Below are positions 54,737 through 62,197 of a stretch of DNA of 64,000 nt, one piece after another. Made by a program: the position numbers and the translations under genes. Source of the stretch: Bermanella sp044597725 (GTDB lineage Bacteria > Pseudomonadota > Gammaproteobacteria > Pseudomonadales > Oceanobacteraceae); assembly GCF_044597725.1 (NCBI RefSeq), contig NZ_CP139003.1, positions 2,604,001 to 2,668,000 of the forward strand. The letters run 5' to 3'. The notes below the pieces were generated by a model. The model did not search any database. It was not told the origin of the DNA and worked only from the letters and a program-made list of their open reading frames with translations. Positions within the stretch are counted from its first letter, which is position 1. Each line of letters starts with the position of its first letter.

Positions 54737-55758
54737 TAGACTCTGTAAAACTCCCTAAACCACTGAACAAATTTCGCGACACCTTCTTTAACCGGAGTCG
54801 CAGGCTTGTAACCAGTCGCTTTTTCCAACTCACTAGAGTCAGCATAGGTATCTGGCACATCTCCAGGTTGAAGAGGTAGCAAGTCTTTAATTGCTTTTTT
54901 CCCCAGCTCTTCTTCAATAGCTTCGATATATGCACTTAACTTAACTGGATTATTATTACCGATATTAAATATTCTAAACGGAGCATTACTTGTTGCTGGA
55001 TCAGGGTTATTACTGTCCCAATCAGGGTTCGGTTCAGCTATCTGATCACTCGAGCGGATGACACCCTCAACAATGTCTTCAACATAAGTAAAGTCACGGG
55101 TGTGATTACCGTTATTAAAAACAGGAATAGGCTGATCTTCTATGGTGTTCTTCGTAAATTTAAACAGAGCCATATCAGGACGTCCCCATGGGCCATATAC
55201 TGTGAAAAATCGAAGGCCGGTCGTGGGCAACTGAAATAAATGACTATAGCTGTGAGCCATCATCTCATTTGCTTTTTTTGTTGCAGCGTAAAATTGTAAA
55301 GGGTGATTTGCACTCTCATGCTCACTGAATGGCATTTTAGTATTAGCACCATATGCGCTACTAGTACTCGCATAAGTTAGGTGTGGCGTCTCTGAATAAC
55401 GACAAGCTTCTAAGATATTTGTAAACGCGATAATGTTACTTTCCACATATGAGTGCGGGTTTTCAAGTGAGTATCGTACACCAGCTTGCGCGGCTAAATG
55501 AATCACCCTATCAAACTTATGCTTTTTAAAGCATTCTAAAACCACATCGAGATTCGCTAAGTTATCACGAATAAATAAATATTCGCTTCCAGTTTCTCTT
55601 GCGACGTCTTCTAATATTTTCAATCGAGCTTCTTTAATGTTCGTGTCATAATAATCATTAACACTATCGAACCCAACTACCGAGTCTCCACGCTGTAAAA
55701 GTCGTTTAACAGTATGAAAACCTATAAATCCAGCATTTCCGGTAACTAATATTTTCAT
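54736..55758 (-). CDS. UDP-glucuronate 4-epimerase (CapI/LspL-like)
   Basis: A 340-residue extended SDR that interconverts UDP-glucuronate and UDP-galacturonate. The Rossmann motif is GNAGFIGFHT, the catalytic Ser and YxxxK are in STSSAYGANTKMPF and YAATKKANE, and GFDSVNDYYDTNIKEARLK separates this group from GalE. It follows the UDP-glucose dehydrogenase gene by three bases, so UDP-GlcA goes straight to UDP-GalA. Confidence 0.88.
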   Translation of the reverse strand: MKILVTGNAGFIGFHTVKRLLQRGDSVVGFDSVNDYYDTNIKEARLKILEDVARETGSEYLFIRDNLANLDVVLECFKKHKFDRVIHLAAQAGVRYSLENPHSYVESNIIAFTNILEACRYSETPHLTYASTSSAYGANTKMPFSEHESANHPLQFYAATKKANEMMAHSYSHLFQLPTTGLRFFTVYGPWGRPDMALFKFTKNTIEDQPIPVFNNGNHTRDFTYVEDIVEGVIRSSDQIAEPNPDWDSNNPDPATSNAPFRIFNIGNNNPVKLSAYIEAIEEELGKKAIKDLLPLQPGDVPDTYADSSELEKATGYKPATPVKEGVAKFVQWFREFYRV

Positions 55759-55761
55759 ATT

Positions 55762-56928
55762 TCAATCATTCCCAAATAAATCACGTGTATAAATTTTGTC
55801 TGCAACATCGGCAATTTCATCAGATGGTCTATTAGCAACTATAACATCTGATACTTTCTTGAATTCTGCTAAAGTATTTATAACTCTTGAGTTGTAAAAC
55901 TGATCTTCGGTTAGAGTTGGTTCATACACTACTACTTCTATACCTTTTGCCTTAATGCGCTTCATGACACCTTGAATAGCCGATGCCCTAAAATTATCCG
56001 AACCGCTTTTCATTACCAGCCGATAAATACCCACAACTTTCGGGTTTCGCTTAATAATAGAGCTAGCAATAAAGTCTTTACGTGTTGTATTTGCATCTAC
56101 AATTGCCGATATCAAATTATTGGGTACTTGGTTATAATTGGCCCGCAATTGTTTTGTGTCTTTAGGTAAGCAATAACCACCATAACCAAAGCTTGGGTTG
56201 TTGTAATGATTACCTATACGCGGATCTAAACCTACCCCTTCTATTATTTGCTTACTATTTAGGCCATGAGCCTCTGCATAAGAATCGAGCTCGTTAAAAT
56301 AAGCGACTCGCATAGCCAAGTAAGTATTCGAAAATAGTTTTACAGCTTCAGCTTCTGTTGAATCAACAAATAATATAGATACATCTTGCTTTATAGCGCC
56401 CTGTTTTAGTAATTGCGCAAATACTTCTGCCCTTTTGCTTTGCTCTCCCACTATAATACGAGAAGGGTAGAGGTTGTCGTATAATGCTTTACCTTCACGT
56501 AAAAACTCGGGTGAAAACATTATATTTTGACATCCAGTTTTTTCTTTTAATTCTTTTGTATAACCAACAGGTACTGTAGATTTAATAACCATTACTGCTT
56601 TTGAGTTTATAGCCATTACATCCGCTACGACGCTTTCTACTGTTTTGGTATTGAAATAGTTTGTGTCGGGGTCGTAATCGGTGGGTGTGGCAATAATTAC
56701 AAAATCTGCATTGCTGTATGCTAATTCTTTATCAAGCGTTGCCGTAAAGTTTAGTTCTTTATTTCTCAGGAAGTCGGATATTTCGGCATCTTCAATAGGA
56801 GATTGCTTATCATTAAGCAAATCTACTTTTTCTTTTATTATGTCAATGGCGACAACTTCGTTGTGCTGTGCCAGCAGCATGGCGTTTGATAGACCAACGT
56901 AACCAGTTCCTGCTATTGCTATTTTCAT
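55762..56928 (-). CDS. ugd: UDP-glucose 6-dehydrogenase
   Basis: A 388-residue dehydrogenase, the same length as E. coli Ugd, that oxidises UDP-glucose to UDP-glucuronate with two NAD+. IAGTGYVGLSNAMLLAQHN is the Rossmann motif, ATPTDYDPDTNYFNT is characteristic, and the catalytic cysteine is C253 in GYGGYCLPKD. AGGGA precedes the ATG. GalU, encoded three kilobases away, supplies the substrate. Confidence 0.93.
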   Translation of the reverse strand: MKIAIAGTGYVGLSNAMLLAQHNEVVAIDIIKEKVDLLNDKQSPIEDAEISDFLRNKELNFTATLDKELAYSNADFVIIATPTDYDPDTNYFNTKTVESVVADVMAINSKAVMVIKSTVPVGYTKELKEKTGCQNIMFSPEFLREGKALYDNLYPSRIIVGEQSKRAEVFAQLLKQGAIKQDVSILFVDSTEAEAVKLFSNTYLAMRVAYFNELDSYAEAHGLNSKQIIEGVGLDPRIGNHYNNPSFGYGGYCLPKDTKQLRANYNQVPNNLISAIVDANTTRKDFIASSIIKRNPKVVGIYRLVMKSGSDNFRASAIQGVMKRIKAKGIEVVVYEPTLTEDQFYNSRVINTLAEFKKVSDVIVANRPSDEIADVADKIYTRDLFGND

Positions 56929-56947
56929 TTTTTTCCCTAGCTCTTAT

Positions 56948-56980
56948 TGCGGGGGTTGCCTACGGCTCCGGCCCCACTAC
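56948..56980 (+). repeat. REP copy at the end of the EPS regulator gene
   Basis: GCGGGGGTTGCCTACGGCTC followed by CGGCC and CACTAC matches the REP consensus. The CTA within its terminal CACTAC (56977-56979) is the TAG stop codon of the regulator on the minus strand. It sits between the regulator and ugd. Confidence 0.85.
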
Positions 56981-57300
56981 TTACTTATTTCGGCTTTTAT
57001 TTCTTCTATTTGGGCTTTTATTGTTTCGTATTCTTCTATTTTTCTTTGTAAAAACCGTTTGGCTATTTTGGCCTTTTCTTCAGCCCCTTTTGGGGTTAGC
57101 AAATAAAAGTATGCTGTTTTGTTTTGGCTATTTTTAAAGTTGTTCGCTTTTACCCAGCCTTTTTCGATAATGGCTTTTAGGCAGTAGTTTGTTTTACCTA
57201 GGCTCACACCCATTTCCTCGGCCAGTTGTCGCTGGCTTAGCTCGGTATTTTGCTCTATAAGTCGCATGAGCTTGAGGTTTATTTCGTCTTGGTTGGGCAT
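56977..57300 (-). CDS. MarR-family EPS-associated transcriptional regulator
   Basis: A 107-residue winged-helix protein. ELSQRQLAEEMGVSLGKTNYCLKAII is the DNA-binding helix-turn-helix, and GWVKANNFKNSQNKTAYFYLLTPKG is the wing. The C-terminal half is a charged coiled-coil helix. This combination is the small EPS-associated MarR group that lies at the head of polysaccharide loci. Four tandem heptamers lie directly upstream of its ATG, with no clear ribosome binding site. Its stop codon lies inside a REP. Confidence 0.85.
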   Translation of the reverse strand: MPNQDEINLKLMRLIEQNTELSQRQLAEEMGVSLGKTNYCLKAIIEKGWVKANNFKNSQNKTAYFYLLTPKGAEEKAKIAKRFLQRKIEEYETIKAQIEEIKAEISK

Positions 57301-57309
57301 GGATGGGGT

Positions 57310-57341
57310 TTTAGTGTTTAGTGTTTAGTGTTTAGTGTTTA
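57310..57341. repeat. Tandem heptamer TTTAGTG, four copies plus a partial
   Basis: Four perfect copies of TTTAGTG at 57310-57337 plus TTTA. On the minus strand they read CACTAAA and lie 10-41 bases before the EPS regulator start, covering the place where a ribosome binding site or promoter would be. Confidence 0.85.
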
Positions 57342-57361
57342 ATTTTTTGAACTCAGTAAAG

Positions 57362-57880
57362 TCACTGCAGAGCATTGAGTTCCTGAGGTAGCTTTTCCTC
57401 TGAAACTTGCATTCGATCTTTGGTATACGTTCTTATTTTTGTATATAAGTCGATAAATAGCTGACTAAACTCTTTGGCTAATAATAAATCAGAGGCAAAC
57501 TCGTGTTCCGATTCCATATACTCGTGAACGAGGCGGTTTCTTAACTTTCTTGCTGCTAACCAAGTTTCAACGTCTTCTAACACACCTAGCCTTTCCGCTC
57601 GGTTTAATACATCAATCTGACTACCTGGGGCTTCAGCTAACGCTTGCAACCATCTTGGTAACAATTTATCTGCTATTGTGTCCTGCATTCGTCCATATCT
57701 AGACACAAAGGCTTCAAGTACAATAGACGCCTCAGGATCATTGTTTAAGGTGTTGATATAATCGGCGTCTATTGTGTTTTCGTATAAACGCTTCCAGCTA
57801 TAACTTAGGTGAACACCCTCTTTTGAGACGATGCGCAACGTTTCTAGAAAGCGATCAATAGGAAGAAACTCTTCACTCAT
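57362..57880 (-). CDS. HEPN-domain toxin of an MNT/HEPN pair
   Basis: A 172-residue all-helical protein. The HEPN ribonuclease motif Rx4H is R114-NRLV-H119 (RKLRNRLVHEYM). Such proteins are usually RNases or cellular toxins neutralised by their partner nucleotidyltransferase. It begins in an ATGA overlap with the MNT gene, the usual order for this pair. It sits inside the leader part of the polysaccharide operon. Confidence 0.82.
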   Translation of the reverse strand: MSEEFLPIDRFLETLRIVSKEGVHLSYSWKRLYENTIDADYINTLNNDPEASIVLEAFVSRYGRMQDTIADKLLPRWLQALAEAPGSQIDVLNRAERLGVLEDVETWLAARKLRNRLVHEYMESEHEFASDLLLAKEFSQLFIDLYTKIRTYTKDRMQVSEEKLPQELNALQ

Positions 57881-58176
57881 AACTCTACCCCTGTCCTTTG
57901 GGCTTCAAAATGTATATTTTTAAGCTCGGTATCAGGGTCAACAACGATAACATCAAACCTTTGATCGCCTAGCTTCATTTGTAGTTGTGCTACATATTTT
58001 AGGGACTTCATTCGAGCGTTGTCTATCTTTGTATTGCTCTCGATAAGTAAATCAATGTCCCCTCCCAATTTACTGTCATCAAGCCTAGAACCAAAGAGTT
58101 TTACCACCGCGTTTTCACCAAATACTGTTTGGGCACAGGATTTAATGGTGTCTTTGTATTCTTGTGTAATTCGCAT
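57877..58176 (-). CDS. MNT-domain nucleotidyltransferase antitoxin
   Basis: A 99-residue minimal nucleotidyltransferase. GSRLDDSKLGGDIDLLI contains the metal-binding GS and DxD residues (G29, S30, D40, D42). Antitoxins of this group inactivate the HEPN partner, in known cases by adding AMP to it near its active site. AAAGG lies upstream of the ATG. The ops element and two REPs lie between it and rfaH. Confidence 0.85.
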   Translation of the reverse strand: MRITQEYKDTIKSCAQTVFGENAVVKLFGSRLDDSKLGGDIDLLIESNTKIDNARMKSLKYVAQLQMKLGDQRFDVIVVDPDTELKNIHFEAQRTGVEL

Positions 58177-58221
58177 TACTGGTAATGGCCTTTATTTTTT
58201 CTGCTGAGCTTACGCTCTCTT

Positions 58222-58286
58222 TGCGGGGGTCGCTTAGACTCCGACCGCACTACTTACGGGAGTCGCTTCGGCTCCGGCCGCACTAC
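58222..58286 (+). repeat. Two REP copies in the operon leader
   Basis: Tandem REP units at 58222-58253 and 58256-58286, the second shortened. They lie just downstream of ops in the direction of operon transcription, where their hairpins would form in the leader RNA. Confidence 0.8.
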
Positions 58287-58293
58287 GTTTGGG

Positions 58294-58305
58294 CACGCTA
58301 CCGCC
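58294..58305 (-). promoter_or_regulatory. ops element (RfaH recruitment site)
   Basis: The minus strand reads GGCGGTAGCGTG, identical to the E. coli ops element that makes RNA polymerase pause and recruits RfaH. The bases around it (GGGC...GCCC) can form the small hairpin in the non-template strand. Upstream, GCAGGTAGG resembles the end of the JUMPstart sequence. It lies between rfaH and the polysaccharide operon, pointing into the operon. Confidence 0.88.
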
Positions 58306-58361
58306 CTACCTGCTTGTGGGGGTATATCCTGCTGTGCGTTGTTGAGCGATGCTATGCCCGG

Positions 58362-58856
58362 TTAGCTTATTTGAGCTATTGGCATTTCTACTGTCACTTC
58401 TCGGTTGAGGAGGTTTAGCAGTAGTATCACTCGTTCTTGGCTGTTTTGGGTTTTTACTATGGCTTCTAGTTCGGCAAAACAGCCTTGGTTTATGGTTACT
58501 CGGTCGCCGGGACTATATTCTGGCTGTGCGGGTTGCTGCCATAGCCATTCACTGCGCTGTGTTAATTCGTCTATAAGCTGTTGGCTTGCCGTTAACGGTG
58601 TGCCTTTTGCGCCTACTATGCGCAATACACCTCTTGTACTGCGTATTTTACCCATGGGCAATTCTTGGTTGGCTTTTACAAACAAATAATACGGAAACAG
58701 CGGCCCTTCCCCTTTAGGGTTGGCTTTTGTTTGTTTGGTGGGCATAGTTGGGTGGCAACACTCAAAACCTTGTTGAGTCAGGTGCTGGCATGCTCTAAAG
58801 CTTTCTTTTGCTTTGCACTGCACTAGGTACCATTTTTCACCCAACTCTTTGTTCAA
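58362..58856 (-). CDS. rfaH: Transcription antitermination factor RfaH
   Basis: A 164-residue NusG paralogue that joins RNA polymerase at ops sites and lets it read long operons through terminators. The N-terminal domain contains KWYLVQCKAKESFRA and LFPYYLFVKAN. The C-terminal KOW domain has SPGDRVTINQGCFAELEAIV and the RfaH-type ending LLLNLLNREV. The start is TTG with AGGGA six bases before it. No ATG is available upstream of KWYLVQ. It lies directly upstream of an ops site and of the operon it probably controls, and its 136-base upstream gap contains no T-run terminator. Confidence 0.92.
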   Translation of the reverse strand: MNKELGEKWYLVQCKAKESFRACQHLTQQGFECCHPTMPTKQTKANPKGEGPLFPYYLFVKANQELPMGKIRSTRGVLRIVGAKGTPLTASQQLIDELTQRSEWLWQQPAQPEYSPGDRVTINQGCFAELEAIVKTQNSQERVILLLNLLNREVTVEMPIAQIS

Positions 58857-58992
58857 TGTTTTCCCTGCCCACTGTCAACTTTGCGTTCAACCATTGAACA
58901 CTGTAGCAAATACCGCTATTTTTGCAATTCTTGGCGGTCGTTTTTCTGTATTTGTTGTTAAGGTTTCGTTACCACTTGTTAGCTAGTGGTGG

Positions 58993-59889
58993 CTATTTGC
59001 CCATTACTTGGTTTAACCAGTCGCTAAAGGCTTTGCCTTCGGTTGTATGTTTTAAACCGTATTCTACAAAGGCTTGCATATAACCAAGCTTGCTGCCGCA
59101 GTCATGGCTTTTGCCATTCATGTAAAAGGCGTCAACCTGCTCTTGTTTTAGTAAGTCGGCTATGGCGTCGGTTAGCTGTATTTCGTCACCCGCTCCTGGA
59201 GGAGTTTTTTCTAATAGCGGCCAAATTTTTTCGCTTAGTACATAGCGCCCTACTACCGCTAGGTCGCTAGGGGCATGCTCTGGCTTGGGTTTTTCTACTA
59301 CGGCGTGCATGGCTTGGCTGTTGCCTTCGGTTAGGGTTTCACCTTGCAGGTCTACTACACCATAGTTACTCACTTGTTCGTGAGGGACTGCTTCTACCAT
59401 TACTTGGCTAATGCCGGTTTGACCAAAGGTATTTATCATTTGTGCCATGTTTTGCGTTTTTAGGTCGGCACTGTATTCGTCGATAAGTACATCGGGCAAC
59501 ACCACGGCAAAAGGCTCATGGCCAATAATAGGTAAGGCACACAATATGGCATGGCCCAAGCCCTTAGCTTGGCCTTGGCGTACATGCATTATGGTAACGC
59601 CTTCGGGCGTAATGCTCTGAATTTCTTTAAGTAGCTGGCGCTTTACGCGTTTTTCAAGGGTCGATTCAAGCTCGAACGAGGTATCAAAGTGGTTTTCGAT
59701 GGCGTTTTTTGATGAATGAGTAACCAATACAATTTCGGTAATACGTGCTGCGGCGCATTCGTCCACTACGTATTGTATAAGCGGTTTATCTACCAGTGGC
59801 AGCATTTCTTTAGGAATGGCTTTGGTGGCGGGCAACATGCGTGTGCCTAGGCCGGCTACCGGTATAACGGCTTTGGTTACTTTTTTCAT
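58993..59889 (-). CDS. galU: UTP-glucose-1-phosphate uridylyltransferase GalU
   Basis: This enzyme makes UDP-glucose from UTP and glucose 1-phosphate. VIPVAGLGTRMLPATKAIPKEMLPLVDKPLIQYVVDE at the N-terminus is diagnostic, and GLGHAILCALP and VEKPKPEHAPSDLAVVGRYV are further blocks. From the ATG at 59889 it has 298 residues. A TTG three codons upstream is in frame, but GGA before the ATG favours 59889. UDP-glucose feeds ugd and the epimerase in the same locus. Confidence 0.94.
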   Translation of the reverse strand: MKKVTKAVIPVAGLGTRMLPATKAIPKEMLPLVDKPLIQYVVDECAAARITEIVLVTHSSKNAIENHFDTSFELESTLEKRVKRQLLKEIQSITPEGVTIMHVRQGQAKGLGHAILCALPIIGHEPFAVVLPDVLIDEYSADLKTQNMAQMINTFGQTGISQVMVEAVPHEQVSNYGVVDLQGETLTEGNSQAMHAVVEKPKPEHAPSDLAVVGRYVLSEKIWPLLEKTPPGAGDEIQLTDAIADLLKQEQVDAFYMNGKSHDCGSKLGYMQAFVEYGLKHTTEGKAFSDWLNQVMGK

Positions 59890-59917
59890 ATTATCCAAGC
59901 TAATTTTTAATGGTTAA

Positions 59918-61300
59918 TTATTGGGTTGGGATAATCACGCTTATTTCTGGGAAGTCACGTTTGAGCTGGTTGCGAAGTTCCCTTTTGGCGTTGTTATCTC
60001 CATGTACTATGCGTATTTGTTTTGGCTTTTGTTTAATGCCCGCTACAAACCGCAGTAAATCTTGTTTATCTGCATGGGCGCTGTAGCCATTTATTGTATG
60101 CACTTGGGCGTTTATGGCGATTGTTTTATCGCCAATTGTTACGTGGCCATTTTTTGGCCCATACTTTTGTATTATTCGTCCTATTGTACCCGATGCTTGA
60201 TAACCCACAAAGAGCACGTCGTGTCTTTTTTCACTCAACATGGCCTCTAGGTAGTTCATTATTCGACCACCGTTGCACATACCGCTTGCTGCAATAACAA
60301 TTGCGGGTTGTTTGGTGTTGGCTAAATATTTTACGGTTTGCAGGTGTGTTTCGTGGTCATCTATGGTGGTTAGCTGTTCAAAATTTAATGGGTGGCGTCC
60401 GTTTACTAATTTCTGTTGAGCTTCGCTATCCCATAGATGTTTAAGCTTGCGGTAGCTCTGTGTGAATTTTGCGGCCAACGGGCTATCTACAATAATGTTT
60501 AATGTTGAGTTGTTAGGGGTTAGTTGCGAGCCTTCAGCGTTTAATTGTGAGTTATATAGAATGTCTTCTAGCTCGTAGAGCAGTTCTTGTGTTCTGCCAA
60601 TACTAAAAGCAGGTATGAGTACGGTTCCGCCATCTTCTAACGCATGCTCGATTGCGGCTTTTAATCGCTGTTGGCGTTGCTCGCGGTTCTCATGATTTTT
60701 ATCACCGTAGGTGCTTTCTATTATCAACTCGTCGCATTGTTTAGGTGGTACCAAATCGTTTAATAGCGGGCTATTTTGTGCACCTAAATCGCCCGAAAAT
60801 ACGATGGTTTTAGATTCCAATTCACACGTGATGTAAGCACTACCCAAAATATGCCCGGCAGGGCTAAATTGAATGCGCAGACTTTCATCTATTGCTTGCC
60901 AGGTATGATAAGCAACCGCAATAATTTGGCTGCGTATTTTGTCTATTACCCGTTCAATTAGCTGCTGGTTTTTTGTGAACCCTACTTTTAATGCGTCTTC
61001 TAACACCAAGGGCAATAAATGTGCACTGGCCTCACTGCAATATATGGGGCCACTAAAGCCTTTTGCTAATAAATTAGGTATGCGCCCAACATGGTCAATG
61101 TGTACATGGGTTACAACCAATGCTTTTATATGGGCTATTTCAAATGGAATAGGGTCGGCCTGGCTATAGCCGTCGGCATCTTCGCCTTGGAATAAACCGC
61201 AATCGATTAAAATACCGCAGGGTTCTTGTTTGTGTTTGTAACGCAGTTCGTGGCACGACCCTGTGACGCCTTTTACCGCTCCGTGGTGGAATATGTTCAT
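59918..61300 (-). CDS. MBL-fold/beta-CASP RNA-processing-type hydrolase
   Basis: A 460-residue metallo-beta-lactamase protein with a beta-CASP domain and a C-terminal RMMBL motif, the layout of RNA-processing exonucleases and CPSF73-like proteins. The zinc site is THVHIDHVGRIP, with FSGDLGAQNSP and IIESTYGDKNHENR. ASGMCNGGRIMNY and INGYSAHADKQDLL belong to the beta-CASP and RMMBL parts. Near 255-275 an insert (SQLNAEGSQLTPNNSTLN) is encoded by DNA with a heptamer-like repeat character. GTTAGTT repeats lie directly upstream of its start. Confidence 0.87.
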   Translation of the reverse strand: MNIFHHGAVKGVTGSCHELRYKHKQEPCGILIDCGLFQGEDADGYSQADPIPFEIAHIKALVVTHVHIDHVGRIPNLLAKGFSGPIYCSEASAHLLPLVLEDALKVGFTKNQQLIERVIDKIRSQIIAVAYHTWQAIDESLRIQFSPAGHILGSAYITCELESKTIVFSGDLGAQNSPLLNDLVPPKQCDELIIESTYGDKNHENREQRQQRLKAAIEHALEDGGTVLIPAFSIGRTQELLYELEDILYNSQLNAEGSQLTPNNSTLNIIVDSPLAAKFTQSYRKLKHLWDSEAQQKLVNGRHPLNFEQLTTIDDHETHLQTVKYLANTKQPAIVIAASGMCNGGRIMNYLEAMLSEKRHDVLFVGYQASGTIGRIIQKYGPKNGHVTIGDKTIAINAQVHTINGYSAHADKQDLLRFVAGIKQKPKQIRIVHGDNNAKRELRNQLKRDFPEISVIIPTQ

Positions 61301-61609
61301 AATGGTTAGTTGTTAGTTGTGAGACTTATATATTTATAATCGATTATGTTACACTGATTAAAAATTGAACTCAGACATAAAGGGGCTATCTGATGGAATT
61401 CTTGACGAGCACCCAGGTTCTGAATGGCTAGCGGTAAAGGAGCGTATTCTCTCGAATTGAACGCTCGCCACTTTTCTATAGGCTCACCCACAAAGATCTC
61501 AGAATATATGCAAATTGCGGGGGTCGCTTAGACTCCGGCCGCACTACTTTTTGCTGAATCGAAAAGCACGGCGAATTTGCAACCATACCTCACAAGATAG
61601 GTAATAGTA
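61301..61609. other. Intergenic stretch with heptamers and one REP
   Basis: Two GTTAGTT heptamers (61305-61318) lie just before the MBL start. A full REP lies at 61514-61547, followed by the linker TTTTTGCTGAATCGAAAA also seen in cluster 3. A 61-codon frame at 61306-61491 on the minus strand has no ribosome binding site and no recognisable product, so I do not call it a gene. Confidence 0.7.
61514..61547 (+). repeat. REP copy near the right edge
   Basis: ATTGCGGGGGTCGCTTAGAC with CTCCGGCCGCACTAC, a near-consensus copy, lies between the MBL gene and the putative immunity gene. Confidence 0.88.
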
Positions 61610-62197
61610 TTATTCCTTGCAAAGACCCACGCCATCTTCGCTGTAAAGTTTGGCTTTAAAAAAATCAGAGAGTGTCTTTTGCTCTTTCTTTGTGAGTTTT
61701 TCGTTTACTTCCAAATAGTGATCAGAATTTTTTCGACTGTGAGTCGTAAACATCCTAAGAGCATTTTGTAGGTAATTCATTAAATCTCCTTTCAAACAAG
61801 CTGACTTTGAAATACCCAACAAAACTTCGGCACCTTTTTCTGGGTGCTGAATAGCGGCTTGTTTAAGTAAATCGATATAAATAGCAGAATATAGCTTAAT
61901 ATCAGGGTTTCTATCATTATCAAAGACCGCTAAGAAATCATCTAAGTTATCAGGGAATATCTCAAGGTAATCTAATGTATAGTCGCTATTGTTTGGGTTT
62001 TGATAGAGCTTGATGGCGGTATCTCTTAATAATTTTTCTTTGACAGTTAGACCTTCAGTAGGCGTTCTTATTAATAACTCCTGGTTCGAGATATACACAC
62101 GCTTATTGTTAACCTCCTCTGTCGAACCACCTTCAACTATCTCTGAAAAGCTCGAGTAGGTCACGACCATTAATAGTAATATGAGTATATTTTTCAT
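61610..62197 (-). CDS. Exported hypothetical protein, putative immunity protein
   Basis: A 195-residue protein with an N-terminal signal peptide (KNILILLLMVVTYSSFS, cleavage near residue 18). The mature part is acidic and helical, with a Cys in ISKSACLKGD and one near the C-terminus (GLCKE). It begins in a TAATG overlap with the large gene upstream, so the two are translated together. A periplasmic protein tied to a peptidoglycan-type effector is most likely its immunity protein, but this is inferred from arrangement only. Confidence 0.6.
   Translation of the reverse strand: MKNILILLLMVVTYSSFSEIVEGGSTEEVNNKRVYISNQELLIRTPTEGLTVKEKLLRDTAIKLYQNPNNSDYTLDYLEIFPDNLDDFLAVFDNDRNPDIKLYSAIYIDLLKQAAIQHPEKGAEVLLGISKSACLKGDLMNYLQNALRMFTTHSRKNSDHYLEVNEKLTKKEQKTLSDFFKAKLYSEDGVGLCKE

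Noticed and set aside
58972..58989. Hairpin after galU (CCACT...AGTGG) as terminator
   Set aside because: The stem is only five base pairs and no T-run follows on the minus strand, so read-through into rfaH is more likely.
61306..61491. A 61-codon frame upstream of the MBL gene
   Set aside because: No ribosome binding site, overlaps heptamer repeats, and no family resemblance.
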